Below, piece by piece: positions 10,820-20,004 of a stretch of DNA of 64,000 bases (within the stretch, counting starts at the first letter, position 1; each line of letters begins with the position of its first letter). Below the pieces are notes generated by a model that did not search any database, was not told where the DNA came from, and saw nothing but the letters and a program-made list of their open reading frames with translations. Origin of the DNA: Apodemus sylvaticus (Eukaryota > Chordata > Mammalia > Rodentia > Muridae). The stretch lies in NCBI RefSeq assembly GCF_947179515.1, contig NC_067477.1, positions 119,904,562 to 119,968,561 on the forward strand, written 5' to 3'. A program made the translations under genes and the position numbers.

Positions 10820-10855
10820 AAATGTTAAAAAACTATTTTTAAAGACTTTTTTTTG

Positions 10856-10967
10856 GACTAGAGAGATGGTTCAGTAGTTAACAGTGCTTACTACTCTTGC
10901 AAGAACTAGGTTTGGTTTCCAACACCCACGTCAGGTAGCTCACACCTCCAGTTCTGGAAGAGACCAG
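10856..10967 (+). mobile_element. B2/B3 SINE, 3'-truncated
   Basis: 'actagagagatggttcagtagttaacagtgcttactactc' through 'acacccacgtcaggtagctcacacctccagttctgg'. Confidence 0.75.
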
Positions 10968-11103
10968 AAGAGGGCTTCAGATCTCCTAGAGCCGGAGTTA
11001 CAGATAGTTGTGAGCTGCTTTGCCAGTGCTAGGAATTGAACCCAGGTCCTCTGGAAGAGCAGTCAGTAAGTGTACTTAACCACTGAGCCATCACCCCAAT
11101 CCC
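10968..11103 (-). mobile_element. B3/B2 SINE, antisense
   Basis: 'gagttacagatagttgtgagctgc', 'ggaattgaacccaggtcctctgg', 'accactgagccatc'. It abuts the previous SINE head to head, so the pair forms a partial inverted repeat. Confidence 0.8.
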
Positions 11104-11105
11104 AC

Positions 11106-11194
11106 ATAACCCTGGCTGTCCTGGAACGCCAAGATCCTCCTGTCTCTGATTCCCCAGTGCTGGGACTAAAGGTGTGTGCCACCACTGCCCCGCA
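11106..11194 (-). mobile_element. B1 SINE fragment, antisense
   Basis: 'ataaccctggctgtcctggaac' then 'ccccagtgctgggactaaaggtgtgtgccaccactgcc'; the middle is deleted. Confidence 0.85.
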
Positions 11195-11307
11195 ACGTTT
11201 TCTTAATTAAAAGAAAAAGAACCTATGGCAATATACTTGACTCAAAGTCTATATTAGCTATCATTACACACAAATTCTCTATTTTTAAATTATTATCATG
11301 AAGATGT

Positions 11308-11421
11308 TTGCTGAGATAGGGCCTCACTCTGTAAACAAGACTAGCCCTGATCACACAGTTATCCTCCTGCCTCAGACTATTAAGCACTGGGGTTACAGGT
11401 GTTCCCTACCACACCCAGTTC
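11308..11421 (-). mobile_element. Old B1-like SINE, antisense
   Basis: 'ctgagatagggcctcactctgtaaac' to 'cactggggttacaggtgttccctaccacaccc'. Confidence 0.65.
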
Positions 11422-11909
11422 ATGTTTTTTTTGCTAATATAAGTTGCTGTTAGTCACATTCTAGCAGGCTTGAAAGTCAAGGACAGACCCCTCTCTCATA
11501 ATCAGCATCTTGTGCAGTCAGGAACCAAAACTACAGGACTTTGATGACAGGTTAGAAGAACAGGCCTGGCTGGAGCCTCGGCTTTCTGAAACTGTCCAAA
11601 CGGTCATATGATTACTATCTAGTTAGAGGTTTTCTGGTAAAGAGCAAAGACACACTAATTGTCCCCTCAGAGTTAATCCAAATGGGCCTGCCAATCACCC
11701 AGATAAGAAAATGCCCTTAGGAATCTGTCTGTTCCAGAAACTTTAAGAAAGAACATAATGCCAGCCTAAAATGTAGATTCAACTCCTGGCCTCTCTGGCA
11801 TTGCCCAGCTCACCCCTTGCAGCGTTTTCCTCAGCAATGGCCTCTTTGCCCCTCTCGCCTTCCCTATCCTCTAGATTGACGTTTGTGCTGCTTGTCTGAT
11901 ATTTTTAGT
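11422..11909. other. Single-copy-like sequence
   Basis: Nothing recognisable beyond ordinary AT/GC mixture. Confidence 0.5.
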
Positions 11910-12087
11910 TAAGTTTGTGGGCATGCTCGTACTTGCCACAGGCATGTATGGGGACTAGAGGACACCTTCACGGGATCGTTTCTCTCTGTGTTATAAACAC
12001 AGAGTTCAGATTCCAGAGACTGACCTCACATAATGAGGCTTGGGCAGCAAGCGTGTTTACCCGCTGAGCCATTTACCCACTAGCCCG
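11910..12087 (-). mobile_element. B3-type SINE, antisense
   Basis: 'gcatgctcgtacttgccaca', 'ggggactagaggacacctt', then 'gcttgggcagcaagcgtgtttacccgctgagccatt'. Confidence 0.75.
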
Positions 12088-12314
12088 TTTCTGAATTCTT
12101 CCTATGTAGATCACCAGGCCCAGGGAGCTGAGGAGATCCAGAGTGAGCTCTGGGAGTCCTAGCTGGTGCTCTGGGGAAGGGTGACCAGCTTCCTTGGGTC
12201 ACTTGCTCTTGAGAAATGCAGCCTCAGGTCGAGTAGACAGGGTGAGCATGTCCTGATGAGGACTGGGCTCTAACTCCTAGTCTTCCGAGGTCCTAGTTTA
12301 AGAACTGCTTCTTG

Positions 12315-12456
12315 CCGGGTGGTGGCGGCGCATGCCTATGATCCCAGCACTCTGGGAGGCAGAGGCAGGCAGATTTCTGAGTTCGAGGCCAGCCTGGTCT
12401 ACAGAGTGAGTTCCAGGACAGCCAGGGCTACACAGAGAAACCCTGTCTCGAAAAAA
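12315..12456 (+). mobile_element. B1 SINE, full length
   Basis: From gccgggtggtggcggcgcat to aaaccctgtctcgaaa. Its A tail leads straight into the following (GAAA)n repeat. Confidence 0.96.
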
Positions 12457-12492
12457 ACAAACAAACAAACAAAAAAAAAAAAAAAACAAATC

Positions 12493-12494
12493 GA

Positions 12495-12549
<55 letters not shown>
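12493..12549. repeat. (GAAA)n microsatellite
   Basis: About 14 gaaa units growing out of the B1 A tail; typical SINE-tail microsatellite. Confidence 0.97.
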
Positions 12550-12550
<1 letters not shown>

Positions 12551-12551
12551 A

Positions 12552-12642
12552 GGACTTCTTGCGTGGCGGAGCACGACTTTAATCCCAGCACTCGGGAGGC
12601 AGAGTCCGGCAGATCTCTGAGTTCCAGGCCAGCATGAACTAC
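12552..12642 (+). mobile_element. Second B1, 3'-truncated
   Basis: Starts ttcttgcgtggcggagcacg, continues 'atcccagcactcgggaggcagag', and breaks off after 'ggccagcatgaact'. Confidence 0.85.
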
Positions 12643-12724
12643 TTCTTTCAGCTGTGAGATCAAAGGCTACAGAAACAACCCCAAGAACTGTGTGTTTAGA
12701 GTTTTCCTAGATTCTGGGAAACTT

Positions 12725-13241
12725 TTTTTTTAATTTATTGATATATTTATTTACATTTCAAATGATTTCCCCTTTTCTGGATCCCCACTCCCCGAAAGTC
12801 CCATCAGTCCCCTTCCTTCCCCCTGTTTTCCCACCCAACCCTTCCCACTTCCCTGTTCTGATTTTGTTCAATACTGCTTCACTGAGTCTTTCCAGAACCA
12901 GGGGCCACTCCTCCTTTCTTCTTGTACCTCATTTGATGCGTGGATTATGTTTTGGGTATTCCAGTTTTCTAGGTTAATATCCACTTATTAGTGAGTGCAT
13001 ACCATGATTCATCTTTTGAGTCTGGGTTACCTCACTTAGTATGATGTTCTCCAGCTCCATCCATTTGCCTAAGAATTTCATGAATTCATTGTTTCTAATG
13101 GCTGAATAGTACTCCATTGTGTATATATACCACATTTTTTGCATCCACTCTTCTGTTGAGGGATATCTGGCTTCTTTCCAACTTCTGGCAATTATAAATA
13201 GGGCTGCTATGAACATAGTAGAACATGTATCCTTATTACAT
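12725..13241 (-). mobile_element. L1 LINE 3' end, 5'-truncated, antisense
   Basis: Reads on the minus strand: last part of ORF2, 3' UTR and poly-A (T run at 12723-12731 on plus). Flanked by an exact 11-bp target duplication ctgggaaactt (12714-12724 and 13243-13253), so it is a complete 5'-truncated retrotransposition event. Confidence 0.93.
12974..13216 (-). pseudogene. L1 ORF2 C-terminal remnant
   Basis: Open for 80 codons. It carries the well-known ORF2p C-terminal stretch (EWMQKMWYIYTMEYYSAI and nearby KWMELENIILSEVTQTQK). This is the tail of the reverse transcriptase/endonuclease protein only; without the endonuclease and RT domains it is dead. It lies inside the truncated L1 and has no promoter of its own. 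Confidence 0.9.
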
Positions 13242-13318
13242 GCTGGGAAACTTGCACTGAATGTTCACGTGTGATACAGGTGTTAGACGCTCAGCGCTTG
13301 CAGGATTGCTGAAGGTCA

Positions 13319-13330
13319 TGCGCATGCGCT
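13319..13330. promoter_or_regulatory. NRF1-like palindrome
   Basis: tgcgcatgcgct matches the NRF1 consensus YGCGCAYGCGCR at 11 of 12 positions. CpG-containing sites like this are rare outside promoters, but the surroundings are not a CpG island. Confidence 0.35.
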
Positions 13331-13540
13331 CTTTGAACCCCTTCTGAGGGCTGAACGCCTCTCCAGACTGGAGTGCTCTAGCAGGTTGTCTTGCTGGTGA
13401 TTCCATTTCTTCTAAGCTCCTTTCTGACTCTGCTCTAAACATTTGGGGCTTGGGGAAGGAGATGGCTTTTTGAGGCAGAGTCTACATCATCTAGGTTAGT
13501 CTGGACCTCGTCCTGTCCTGCGTGCTGACTCTACCCAGCA

Positions 13541-13586
13541 CCAGCACACAGTGTGCCACCTCACCAGCACACAGTGTGCCACCTCA
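13541..13586. repeat. 23-bp tandem duplication
   Basis: Two identical copies of a 23-bp unit beginning ccagcacacagtgtgccacc, at 13541-13563 and 13564-13586. Confidence 0.95.
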
Positions 13587-13721
13587 CCCTGCTCTACTTT
13601 TGCGGCGCATCCCTTCTTAAGTGTTCCTAATTGTCTCAGAGGGGCAGGACCATCTTTCCTTTTAGGCAAGTAGACCTGAGGCTTCGCACTGTTGGCTGAA
13701 AGGCTGGTTTCCTCAGTGCCC

Positions 13722-13758
13722 TGTAGTCACAGTCCTACCGTGTAGTCACAGTCCTACC
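13722..13758. repeat. 19-bp tandem duplication
   Basis: tgtagtcacagtcctacc is repeated at 13722-13739 and 13741-13758. Confidence 0.95.
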
Positions 13759-14248
13759 CACGGTAGGGTTGGCTCCAGAGCTCATGCAAAGCCAGTAGGA
13801 CAGGACCTCAATGTGCCAATGTGTCCCCACTAGTCACAAGCCCCCGTAGAGCCGAGGAAGCCGCCCTGCACCCCCAGCCCTTGACAGGGAAACAGCTAGT
13901 AAAGGGGGCAGGTGAGCTAGGCAAGGCGGTGCTGCAGGAGCTCAGAGAGAGAGTGAGGAGGGGGTCCTATGAGCAAGAGCAGGGAGACTGGGAGGGTGAC
14001 TGGAGCTGCTTCAGGGAAGGGCCCGAGGCAGCGCATGGAGGTCCAAACCCATATGACCAAATCATCTTCCACTTTTGCCTAACGAAGTCATATATGTCAA
14101 CTAGAACACGGCCATGTGTGTCAACTCAAAAGTTAACATTTTTCACACCCTGCTCCCAAGGCAGAAGGTAAAAAAGATGGCTGATTGCAAGATTTGACAT
14201 TTTCAGCTGTTTCCAAGAATGGAAAAGATCCGTTAAAAAGGAGTGGTC

Positions 14249-14402
14249 AGAAGCAGGGTGTGGCCGTCCCGCCCTTAATCCCAGCACTTGAGAGGCGAAG
14301 GCAAGTGGATCTCTGTGGGTCTGAGGTAAATCTCGTCTGCATAAGGAATTCCAGGCCAGCCAAGGCTGCGTAGTGAGACCCTGTCTCAAAAACAAGCAAG
14401 CA
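14249..14402 (+). mobile_element. Diverged B1 SINE
   Basis: 'agggtgtggccgtcccgcccttaatcccagcacttgagaggc' to 'gtagtgagaccctgtctcaaaa' plus a (CAAG)n tail. Confidence 0.8.
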
Positions 14403-14429
14403 AGCAGGAGTAGCCGTGGGCCGTAGGCA

Positions 14430-14605
14430 GAGATGGCTGCTACTGCAGAGAACTGAGGTTTCCCCGGACTCCGCATCAGGCCCTGTGACTCCAGTTCAAG
14501 GCTCTAGTGCCCTCTTCTGGACTCCAAGGACACCTGCACACGTGGCACACATCAGACAGAGAGGCAAAAACACATACTTAGGAATAAAAATGCACCTTTT
14601 AAACA
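14430..14605 (+). mobile_element. B3-type SINE, weak 5' end
   Basis: 'cagagatggctgctactgcagag' then 'gctctagtgccctcttctggactcc' and 'cacacgtggcacacatcaga', ending aggaataaaaatgc. Confidence 0.65.
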
Positions 14606-14624
14606 AATTTAAATGAGCAGTCAC

Positions 14625-14755
14625 ATGCTGGGCATGGTGGTTCCTACCTGTGATCCAAACACCCAGAAGACTGAGACAGGAGGAACACAAGAGTCTGAGG
14701 CCAGCCTGGGCTACAGTGTGAGATCTTTTCACAACATAAATAAGCAAACGCGCAC
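14625..14755 (+). mobile_element. Diverged B1-like SINE
   Basis: 'tgctgggcatggtggttcctacctgtgatccaaacac' to 'aggccagcctgggctacagtgtgagat'. Confidence 0.75.
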
Positions 14756-14865
14756 CCTGTCCTAAGCCCACCCTTTGTCACGGGCGGTAGCACACTCTTC
14801 TTAAGAGGAGCTGAATGACCCAGTCTAAGAAGGAAATTAGAGCTGAGAAGATTCAGCAGGACTCC

Positions 14866-14932
14866 TCACTTTGCGAATGGGAAAACTAAGGACCAGGTCA
14901 GTCAGTTAACCCGTGATGCATCACGTGACTCC
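14866..14932 (-). mobile_element. MIR-like fragment, antisense
   Basis: 'tttgcgaatgggaaaactaaggaccaggtcagtcagttaa' resembles the antisense MIR core (acagatgaggaaactgaggc...gttaag). Confidence 0.4.
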
Positions 14933-15207
14933 ACTCAGCCAACGCTGCCCCCCAGGTGGAGCAGCTTAGCAGTCAAGTTTCTGGCCCCCCATCTTGTTTC
15001 ACAGATTCCCTTTCCGGCGTTGCCAGACTGGTTTACTTACTGCTGGAAGTTTGCCCTGGAGTGCCCTCCCCTGGTTCTCAGCAAGCCATTAGAGCCAGAG
15101 CCGCTGTGGCACAAACCATGGCTCCTCCTTGAGCCTGTGGGTTTGGGTAAAGCAGACTGTTGGGCACTGCTGCAGGAGTTTTCAAGGTCTGGGGTGGCAT
15201 CTCAAAT

Positions 15208-15328
15208 TATTTCCTTTTTTTTTTTCTTTTGGGTCTTGGAGACAGGGTCTGGCGGTGTAGCCCAGGCTGGGCTCCACCTCTCTGCAGTTCCTCCTCACCT
15301 CCTGAGGCTAGGATTACAGTTAGGCACC
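15208..15328 (-). mobile_element. Old B1-like SINE, antisense, target of a younger B1
   Basis: T run, 'ggagacagggtctggcggtgtagcccaggctg', then 'gaggctaggattacagttaggcaccca'. The younger B1 at 15343-15484 inserted beside its head. Confidence 0.7.
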
Positions 15329-15342
15329 CAGACTCAGCTTTT

Positions 15343-15484
15343 GGTGGGGACTCAGACAGGGTTTCTCTGTATAGCCCTGGCTGTCCTGGAATAGCTCTGT
15401 ATACCGGGATGGCATTGAACTCACAGAAATCTGCCTGCCTCTGCCTCGTTAGTAATAAAGGCGTGTGCCACCACTGCCCAGCTT
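15343..15484 (-). mobile_element. B1 SINE, antisense
   Basis: Antisense B1 with target duplication cagactcagctttt (15329-15342) and cagactcggctttt (15485-15498), one mismatch. Confidence 0.93.
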
Positions 15485-15512
15485 CAGACTCGGCTTTTAA
15501 ATAGCATCTTGA

Positions 15513-15700
15513 TGTCTGGGAAATGTATATAACTCAGTAAAATGTTTGCCCAGCATATGTGAAACCCTGAATTCAATCCAAAGTACTGAGTAAACCAGAC
15601 AGTGTGAGCCCAGCACTCAGGAAGTGGAGACAGGGGGATCAGAAGCTCTAGGTCATCCTCAGCTACAGAATGAGTTTAAAGCCAGCCTGCATTATATCAA
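15513..15700 (+). mobile_element. B4/RSINE1 dimer SINE
   Basis: ID-like 5' half ('tgggaaatgtatataactcagtaaaatgtttgcccagcatat') joined to a B1-like 3' half ('gagcccagcactcaggaagtggagacagggggatcag'). Confidence 0.8.
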
Positions 15701-15791
15701 CCAAAGAGAGCATTGGTCTTGAAGCCAGAACAGAATACTTGGGTTAAAGGCCCAGAGTTGGAGACTTTGAATACGATACTTAATCTCTTTC

Positions 15792-15793
<2 letters not shown>

Positions 15794-15826
<33 letters not shown>
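15794..15826. repeat. (GA)n microsatellite
   Basis: About 16 GA units. Confidence 0.97.
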
Positions 15827-15828
<2 letters not shown>

Positions 15829-16187
15829 AGTTAATATGTAGCTAGGGAATATCCATGCTGTTGGACTGGTCTCTTAATACCATTCAAAAACAGCACAGAC
15901 CCAAAAGGAATAGTGTTTACCTTCTACAATATTACTTGAAAACTCATCAGGGCTCGGCACTTTCTGTGCAATGCTTGGGGCTTGCAAGGGTGACTGGCAC
16001 AGTCTCTGCCCTAGAGGAGCAGCTAGGAAGATGCTAAGCATGCAAATCCTAATAATTACCCTGAGAGGTCATGAACCAGGGAAAGAGCCTGGAGCCTCTG
16101 ACTGCAGAACCCCCAGGCTGTGAAGAGATACCTGAGCTTTTGAAGTGGCATACATAAGAGGGATAAATAAGAGTTCTTTAAAAGTGG

Positions 16188-16381
16188 GTAACTGGCGAGA
16201 TGGCTCAGGAGTTAGGTTAAGAGCGCTGAGTCCCAGGACCCATGCGAAGCTCACAACCATCTGTAACTCCAGCTCGGAGGGACCAGAAGCCCTCTTTTTG
16301 CCTCTGCTGGCATCAGGCACGCACGTGGTACACAGATATGCATGCAGTCAAACCATTCACACACATAAAATTAAAATTAAA
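16188..16381 (+). mobile_element. B3-type SINE
   Basis: 'ggtaactggcgagatggctcaggag' through 'tgtaactccagctcggagggaccagaagccctc' and 'caggcacgcacgtggtacacagata', A-rich tail. Confidence 0.88.
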
Positions 16382-16403
16382 TGTTTAAAAAGTGAAGTAC
16401 CCT

Positions 16404-16540
16404 GCCGGGCGGTGGTGACACACACCTGTCATCCCAGCACCCTGGGAGGCAGAGGCAGGCAGATTTCTGAGTTCGAGGCCAGCCTGGTCTACAGAGTGAG
16501 TTCCAGGACAGCCAGGACTACACAGAGAAACCCTGTCTCG
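16404..16540 (+). mobile_element. B1 SINE with a G-rich instead of A-rich tail
   Basis: Full-length B1 to 'gaaaccctgtctcg'. Where an A tail is expected there are 60 bp of G-rich sequence (16541-16600). A 9-bp match tgaagtacc at 16393-16401 and 16607-16615 brackets B1 plus G-tract, so the tract lies inside the insertion. Confidence 0.93.
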
Positions 16541-16600
16541 GGGAGTAGGGGGGAGGCTGCGGGGGGTGGGGGAGGGGCGGGGGAGGGGTGGGGGGTGGGG
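16541..16600. repeat. G-rich tract (GGGGA/GGGGT)n
   Basis: About 80% G in runs of three to six, strongly G-quadruplex-like on the plus strand. Confidence 0.9.
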
Positions 16601-16954
16601 AAACCCTGAAGTACCAAAGTAGCCAGTATATGTAACAGTTACAGAGGCACAGGAATTAGATCCAGCTCAGGATAATAGCAGGTAAGTGACCAGAGTTCCT
16701 TGGGTATGGGAAGAGAACTGAAGTCTGAGGCAGGGTTTACAGAAACCCGGATGCCACCCTAAGGAGTTTGGCCCTGATTGCGAGTCTGGTGGGAAGCCTC
16801 TGGAAGACACCCAACACTCCACTAGAGAATTCCTTGGAAAAGAATCCCTAATGACTCCCCTAAAAGAGCTCCTCGTGCCAGAGAACTTCCACTTCCGCTG
16901 CCTGGAAGCCCAGCCTAGAGCCCGGTGGTGGCCCCAGGGAGCAAGCTTCCCTAA

Positions 16955-17300
16955 AAGGGACTGACCGAGCGGGCGCCCCAGCACCTTCCTTCCCGGCATC
17001 CGAGGCGCGGCGCCCGCACGCACTTTCCCTGGAGGTTTTCTCATTCCCTCCCCCGAAGGGTGTGGATCATTCAAGAACAAAAGGGTGTTATCAGTAGCTG
17101 AGAGGTTCTTTGAGCGAGCGGGAAGGACGTGTGGGCGCAGCGCCGGGGGTGGGGAGGGGAGGATGGGTTCCCCCACCGCTGATGCAATGCAGGAAGAGGC
17201 AGGTGGAAACCCGCACCTGAAGAGCAGCCCGGCTCCCTGACGGGTACAGAGTTCTGAGACTGGAAGGGATCTGAGAGCTCGCCATCCCCGGTGCCTACGC
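16955..17300. promoter_or_regulatory. CpG-rich patch, possible small CpG island
   Basis: By hand count, 16961-17240 has about 20 CpGs in 280 bp at roughly 60% GC, giving an observed/expected near 0.7 against a strongly CpG-depleted background. The densest part is gaggcgcggcgcccgcacgc (17002-17021). No SINE overlaps it. Promoter or enhancer activity is inference; no TATA box or coding exon is attached that I can see. Confidence 0.5.
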
Positions 17301-17651
17301 CTTGCCCCTGATCCTGAAGCTAGATGACAGATACCTGGCCCTCAGTCCCCGCATCCGATTCCAAGAAGGAAGATCCCAGCGCTAAGGAAACCGACTTCTG
17401 TTGACCTTGTGCCTCCTACTGAAATGTTCCCATAAAGCCTTCCAGCCTGTGCGTGGCCTCCTTTTCAGACTTAGCCTTCCAGATAGATTTATAATGTGCA
17501 GAAAGTGGCCTCTGCTATTTCTGAAATAGCTGATGCAAACACAGGACAAACTACAGTCACAGGAGTTAGTCTGCTTTCTCTGTCTCCTATGGAGGTGATA
17601 GTGTATGCTCTTCTGGAAACAACCCTCTCGTTTTTAGGAAAAAAAAATATT

Positions 17652-17773
17652 TTTAAAGACTTATTTATTTATTTTATGTACATGAGTACACTGTAGCAGT
17701 ATACATAGTTGTGAATCATCATGTGGTTAATGGAACTTGAACTTTGGAACTCTGATCACTTCAGCCCCACTCA
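17652..17773 (-). mobile_element. B2 SINE, antisense, truncated
   Basis: 'acttatttatttattttatgtacatgagtacactgtagcagtatac' and 'gttgtgaatcatcatgtggttaatggaacttgaac'; breaks off before the RNA polymerase III promoter end. Confidence 0.8.
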
Positions 17774-17908
17774 CTCTGGCCCAAAGATTTATTTGTCAGA
17801 TCTCATTACGGATGGTTGTGAGCCACCATGTGGTTGCCGGGATTTGAACTCGGGACCTTGGGAAGAGCAGTCAGTGCTCATAACCGCTGAGCCATCTTTC
17901 CAGCCCGG
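17774..17908 (-). mobile_element. B2 SINE, antisense, directly adjoining
   Basis: 'cagatctcattacggatggttgtgagccaccatgtggttgccgggatttgaactcgggacc' to 'accgctgagccatctttccagccc'. The AT-rich stretch aaaaatattttta before 17652 recurs after 17908, suggesting both copies sit in one target duplication. Confidence 0.92.
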
Positions 17909-18084
17909 AAAAATATTTTAATAGGTCTTTGGGTTTTACAAGGACAAACCCAGAGCATCATCTTCTGGGAAAGAAACAATGTGAGTTAAAACAATGGGAA
18001 GTTTAGATCTGGGGCTGTCGCTGAGGAAAAGGATGCTTTATGCTTTTAATGCAGAGCTTCAGGCAGGGACTCTGTCCATAGTGG

Positions 18085-18185
18085 GAACCAGCAGGGGAAG
18101 TCCGACCTGCTCGCCGCCGCCGCCCCGCCTCTGCCAGTGTACGCATAATTCCCAGGAGTGAAGGCAAAGCGCGAAGCTGGAACCC
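18085..18185. promoter_or_regulatory. Short CpG cluster
   Basis: Nine CpGs in about 95 bp, including the (CGC)n stretch ctcgccgccgccgccccgcc. Lies 0.8 kb from the larger CpG-rich patch in otherwise repeat-free DNA. Confidence 0.4.
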
Positions 18186-18505
18186 AGAGAACCTGTGCTG
18201 GGTCACTCCTCATTGGTAACAGAAGTTGCTGAGCCCAAAGGCAGGCAAAACAGCCCCTCAGTGCCACTGGAGTCTGCCCCTTTGCTGCCGGCGTGGCTAC
18301 CGAGAACATCTCAATCTATCTGAAAACCACTGAGACTACAAAATCAGGTCGCTGTAATACACTCACTGCAGTTCCTCTGGACTACCACTTGGAAGGACAC
18401 CTCCATGTCAGCAGAGACTCTCCCCTACTTCTTTCTGTGAGAGGTGTGGCCAACACCAGCCTAGCCTCTTAAGTCTAATGCTCTACTGGGAACTGCTTCT
18501 TTTAA

Positions 18506-18668
18506 TTTATTTAACTTTATTTTATATGCATTAGTGTGAGGGTGTCAGATCCCCTGGAACTCGAGTTACAGACGCTTGTGAGCTGCCACGTGGGTGCTAG
18601 GAATTGAACCCAGGTCCTCTGGGAAAGCAGCTAGTGCTCTTAACTGTTGAGCCATCTCTCCAGCCCCT
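18506..18668 (-). mobile_element. B3/B2 SINE, antisense
   Basis: Perfect 16-bp target duplication gaactgcttcttttaa at 18490-18505 and 18669-18684. Body: 'ggaattgaacccaggtcctctggg', 'actgttgagccatctctccagcccc'. Confidence 0.95.
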
Positions 18669-18711
18669 GAACTGCTTCTTTTAAAAAAAAAATATATATA
18701 TATATATTTTT

Positions 18712-18999
18712 AATCAAGCTTTCACTATGTAGCCCAGCTTGGCCTTGAACCCACAAATCCCCCAGCCTCAGTTTCTACAGAGTGCTGGGTATAAATAAGG
18801 CTGTTTTGTGAGTTTTTTGCTTTTGTTGTGATTTCTGTCTTGTTTCTTTGTTTTTTGAGACAGGGTCCCACGTGTCCCAGGACAGCCTCAGACTCACACT
18901 TACCCAGCTTATAACACTTCATCTGGTTCGTACAGTCCTCAGGATGGAACCCAGGTTCCCTGCACGCCAGGCAAGCTTGCTGTGCCACATCCCCAGCCA
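18712..18999 (-). mobile_element. B1 fragment and B4 dimer, antisense
   Basis: 18712-18795 is a B1-type remnant ('tcactatgtagcccagcttggccttgaac'). 18856-18999 is a B4-like unit: B1 part 'gagacagggtcccacgtgt', then an antisense ID part 'gatggaacccaggttccctgcacgccagg' ending 'cacatccccagcc'. Confidence 0.7.
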
Positions 19000-19188
19000 A
19001 GGGAGAACAGTTCCTGTCAGAGGAGTGGCAACCGAAAACCAGATGCAGGGATTAGAGTGTGGATCCCGACAGACTTACAGCTGGGTTTCAGACAAGAGGG
19101 CGGGATGGTCATCTGAAAGGCAAAGCTTTTCTGTCTCAGGATGTAGAATTACTACTGCAAATTAGTGTAAAGCTCACACTAGTCTTAC

Positions 19189-19346
19189 GGGCTGACGAGA
19201 TGGCTCAGCAGGTAAAAGTACTTGCCACAAAACCTGACAGGCTGAGTTGTCCCTGGAACCTGCCAACTTTTACAAGGTTTCCTCTGACCTCCACATGTGT
19301 GCACATACATACTAAACGAACAAATAAAATAATACAATGTAACTTT
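19189..19346 (+). mobile_element. B3-type SINE
   Basis: 'ctgacgagatggctcagcaggtaaaagtacttgccac' to 'tttcctctgacctccacatgtgtgcaca', ending ataaaataatac. Confidence 0.85.
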
Positions 19347-19362
19347 AAAAATCACAATAATA

Positions 19363-19520
19363 GCCAGGCAGTGGTGGCACATGCACTCTGGGAGGCAGAG
19401 GCGGGTGGATTTCTGAGTTCAAGGCCAGCCTGGTCTACAGAGTGAGTTTCAGGACAGCCAGGGCTACACAGAGAAACCCTGTCTCAAAAAAAAGAAAAAA
19501 AATCCAAAAATCAAAAAAAG
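19363..19520 (+). mobile_element. B1 SINE inserted at a B3 tail
   Basis: Perfect 16-bp target duplication aaaaatcacaataata (19347-19362 and 19521-19536). Lacks part of the 'cctttaatcccagc' segment. Confidence 0.95.
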
Positions 19521-19536
19521 AAAAATCACAATAATA

Positions 19537-20000
19537 TTATTTTGTAATAATGTTACAAGTAAAATATATGGTAGGATATATTACTTGATATTAAGCATCT
19601 TTAAAGTAATATTTCTAATATCGAAGTCTATTTTGATACAAATAAACACTTTATACAAAATATACAAATAATATATAAGTGTGTAAAAATCCACAGAGTT
19701 CATCCTAAGTGACTCAGTATCACTTTTGGCAGACACTAGCTTCAGGCTTCACTGTACACATAGAATGAAACAAGTAAATAAACGATGCTAATGTTTATCT
19801 ATATTTACTTTCAATCTTGGTTTAAAAAAATACAGTTTTTTCTAAAACTTCAAGCAACAGTGCCAGAGACAACTCTCTTTGGTCCAGACTGGGTCATGCA
19901 GGTCTCTCTGAGGCTTCACCAGGTCTGAGTTATATACTCCACCTGATTCTAATCACCTGACTGAAGGATATGGAGAAGAAGGATACCCATGCCTGGATAA
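19537..20000. other. AT-rich single-copy sequence
   Basis: High-complexity AT-rich DNA with several taatat and ataaa motifs; no repeat or open frame recognised. Confidence 0.45.
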
Positions 20001-20004
20001 ATAC

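Larger units (their letters stand above)
13254..14245. other. Single-copy-like sequence with small duplications
   Basis: About 1 kb without a transposon. It holds an NRF1-like palindrome and two short tandem duplications (listed separately). The 116-codon plus frame at 13821-14171 has no recognised domain. Confidence 0.5.

Noticed and set aside
12298..12663. Open frames on both strands with the peptide HSVDQAGLELRNLPASAS or similar
   Set aside because: This peptide is the conceptual translation of antisense B1, and recurs at 14126, 25688, 38219 and 44360.
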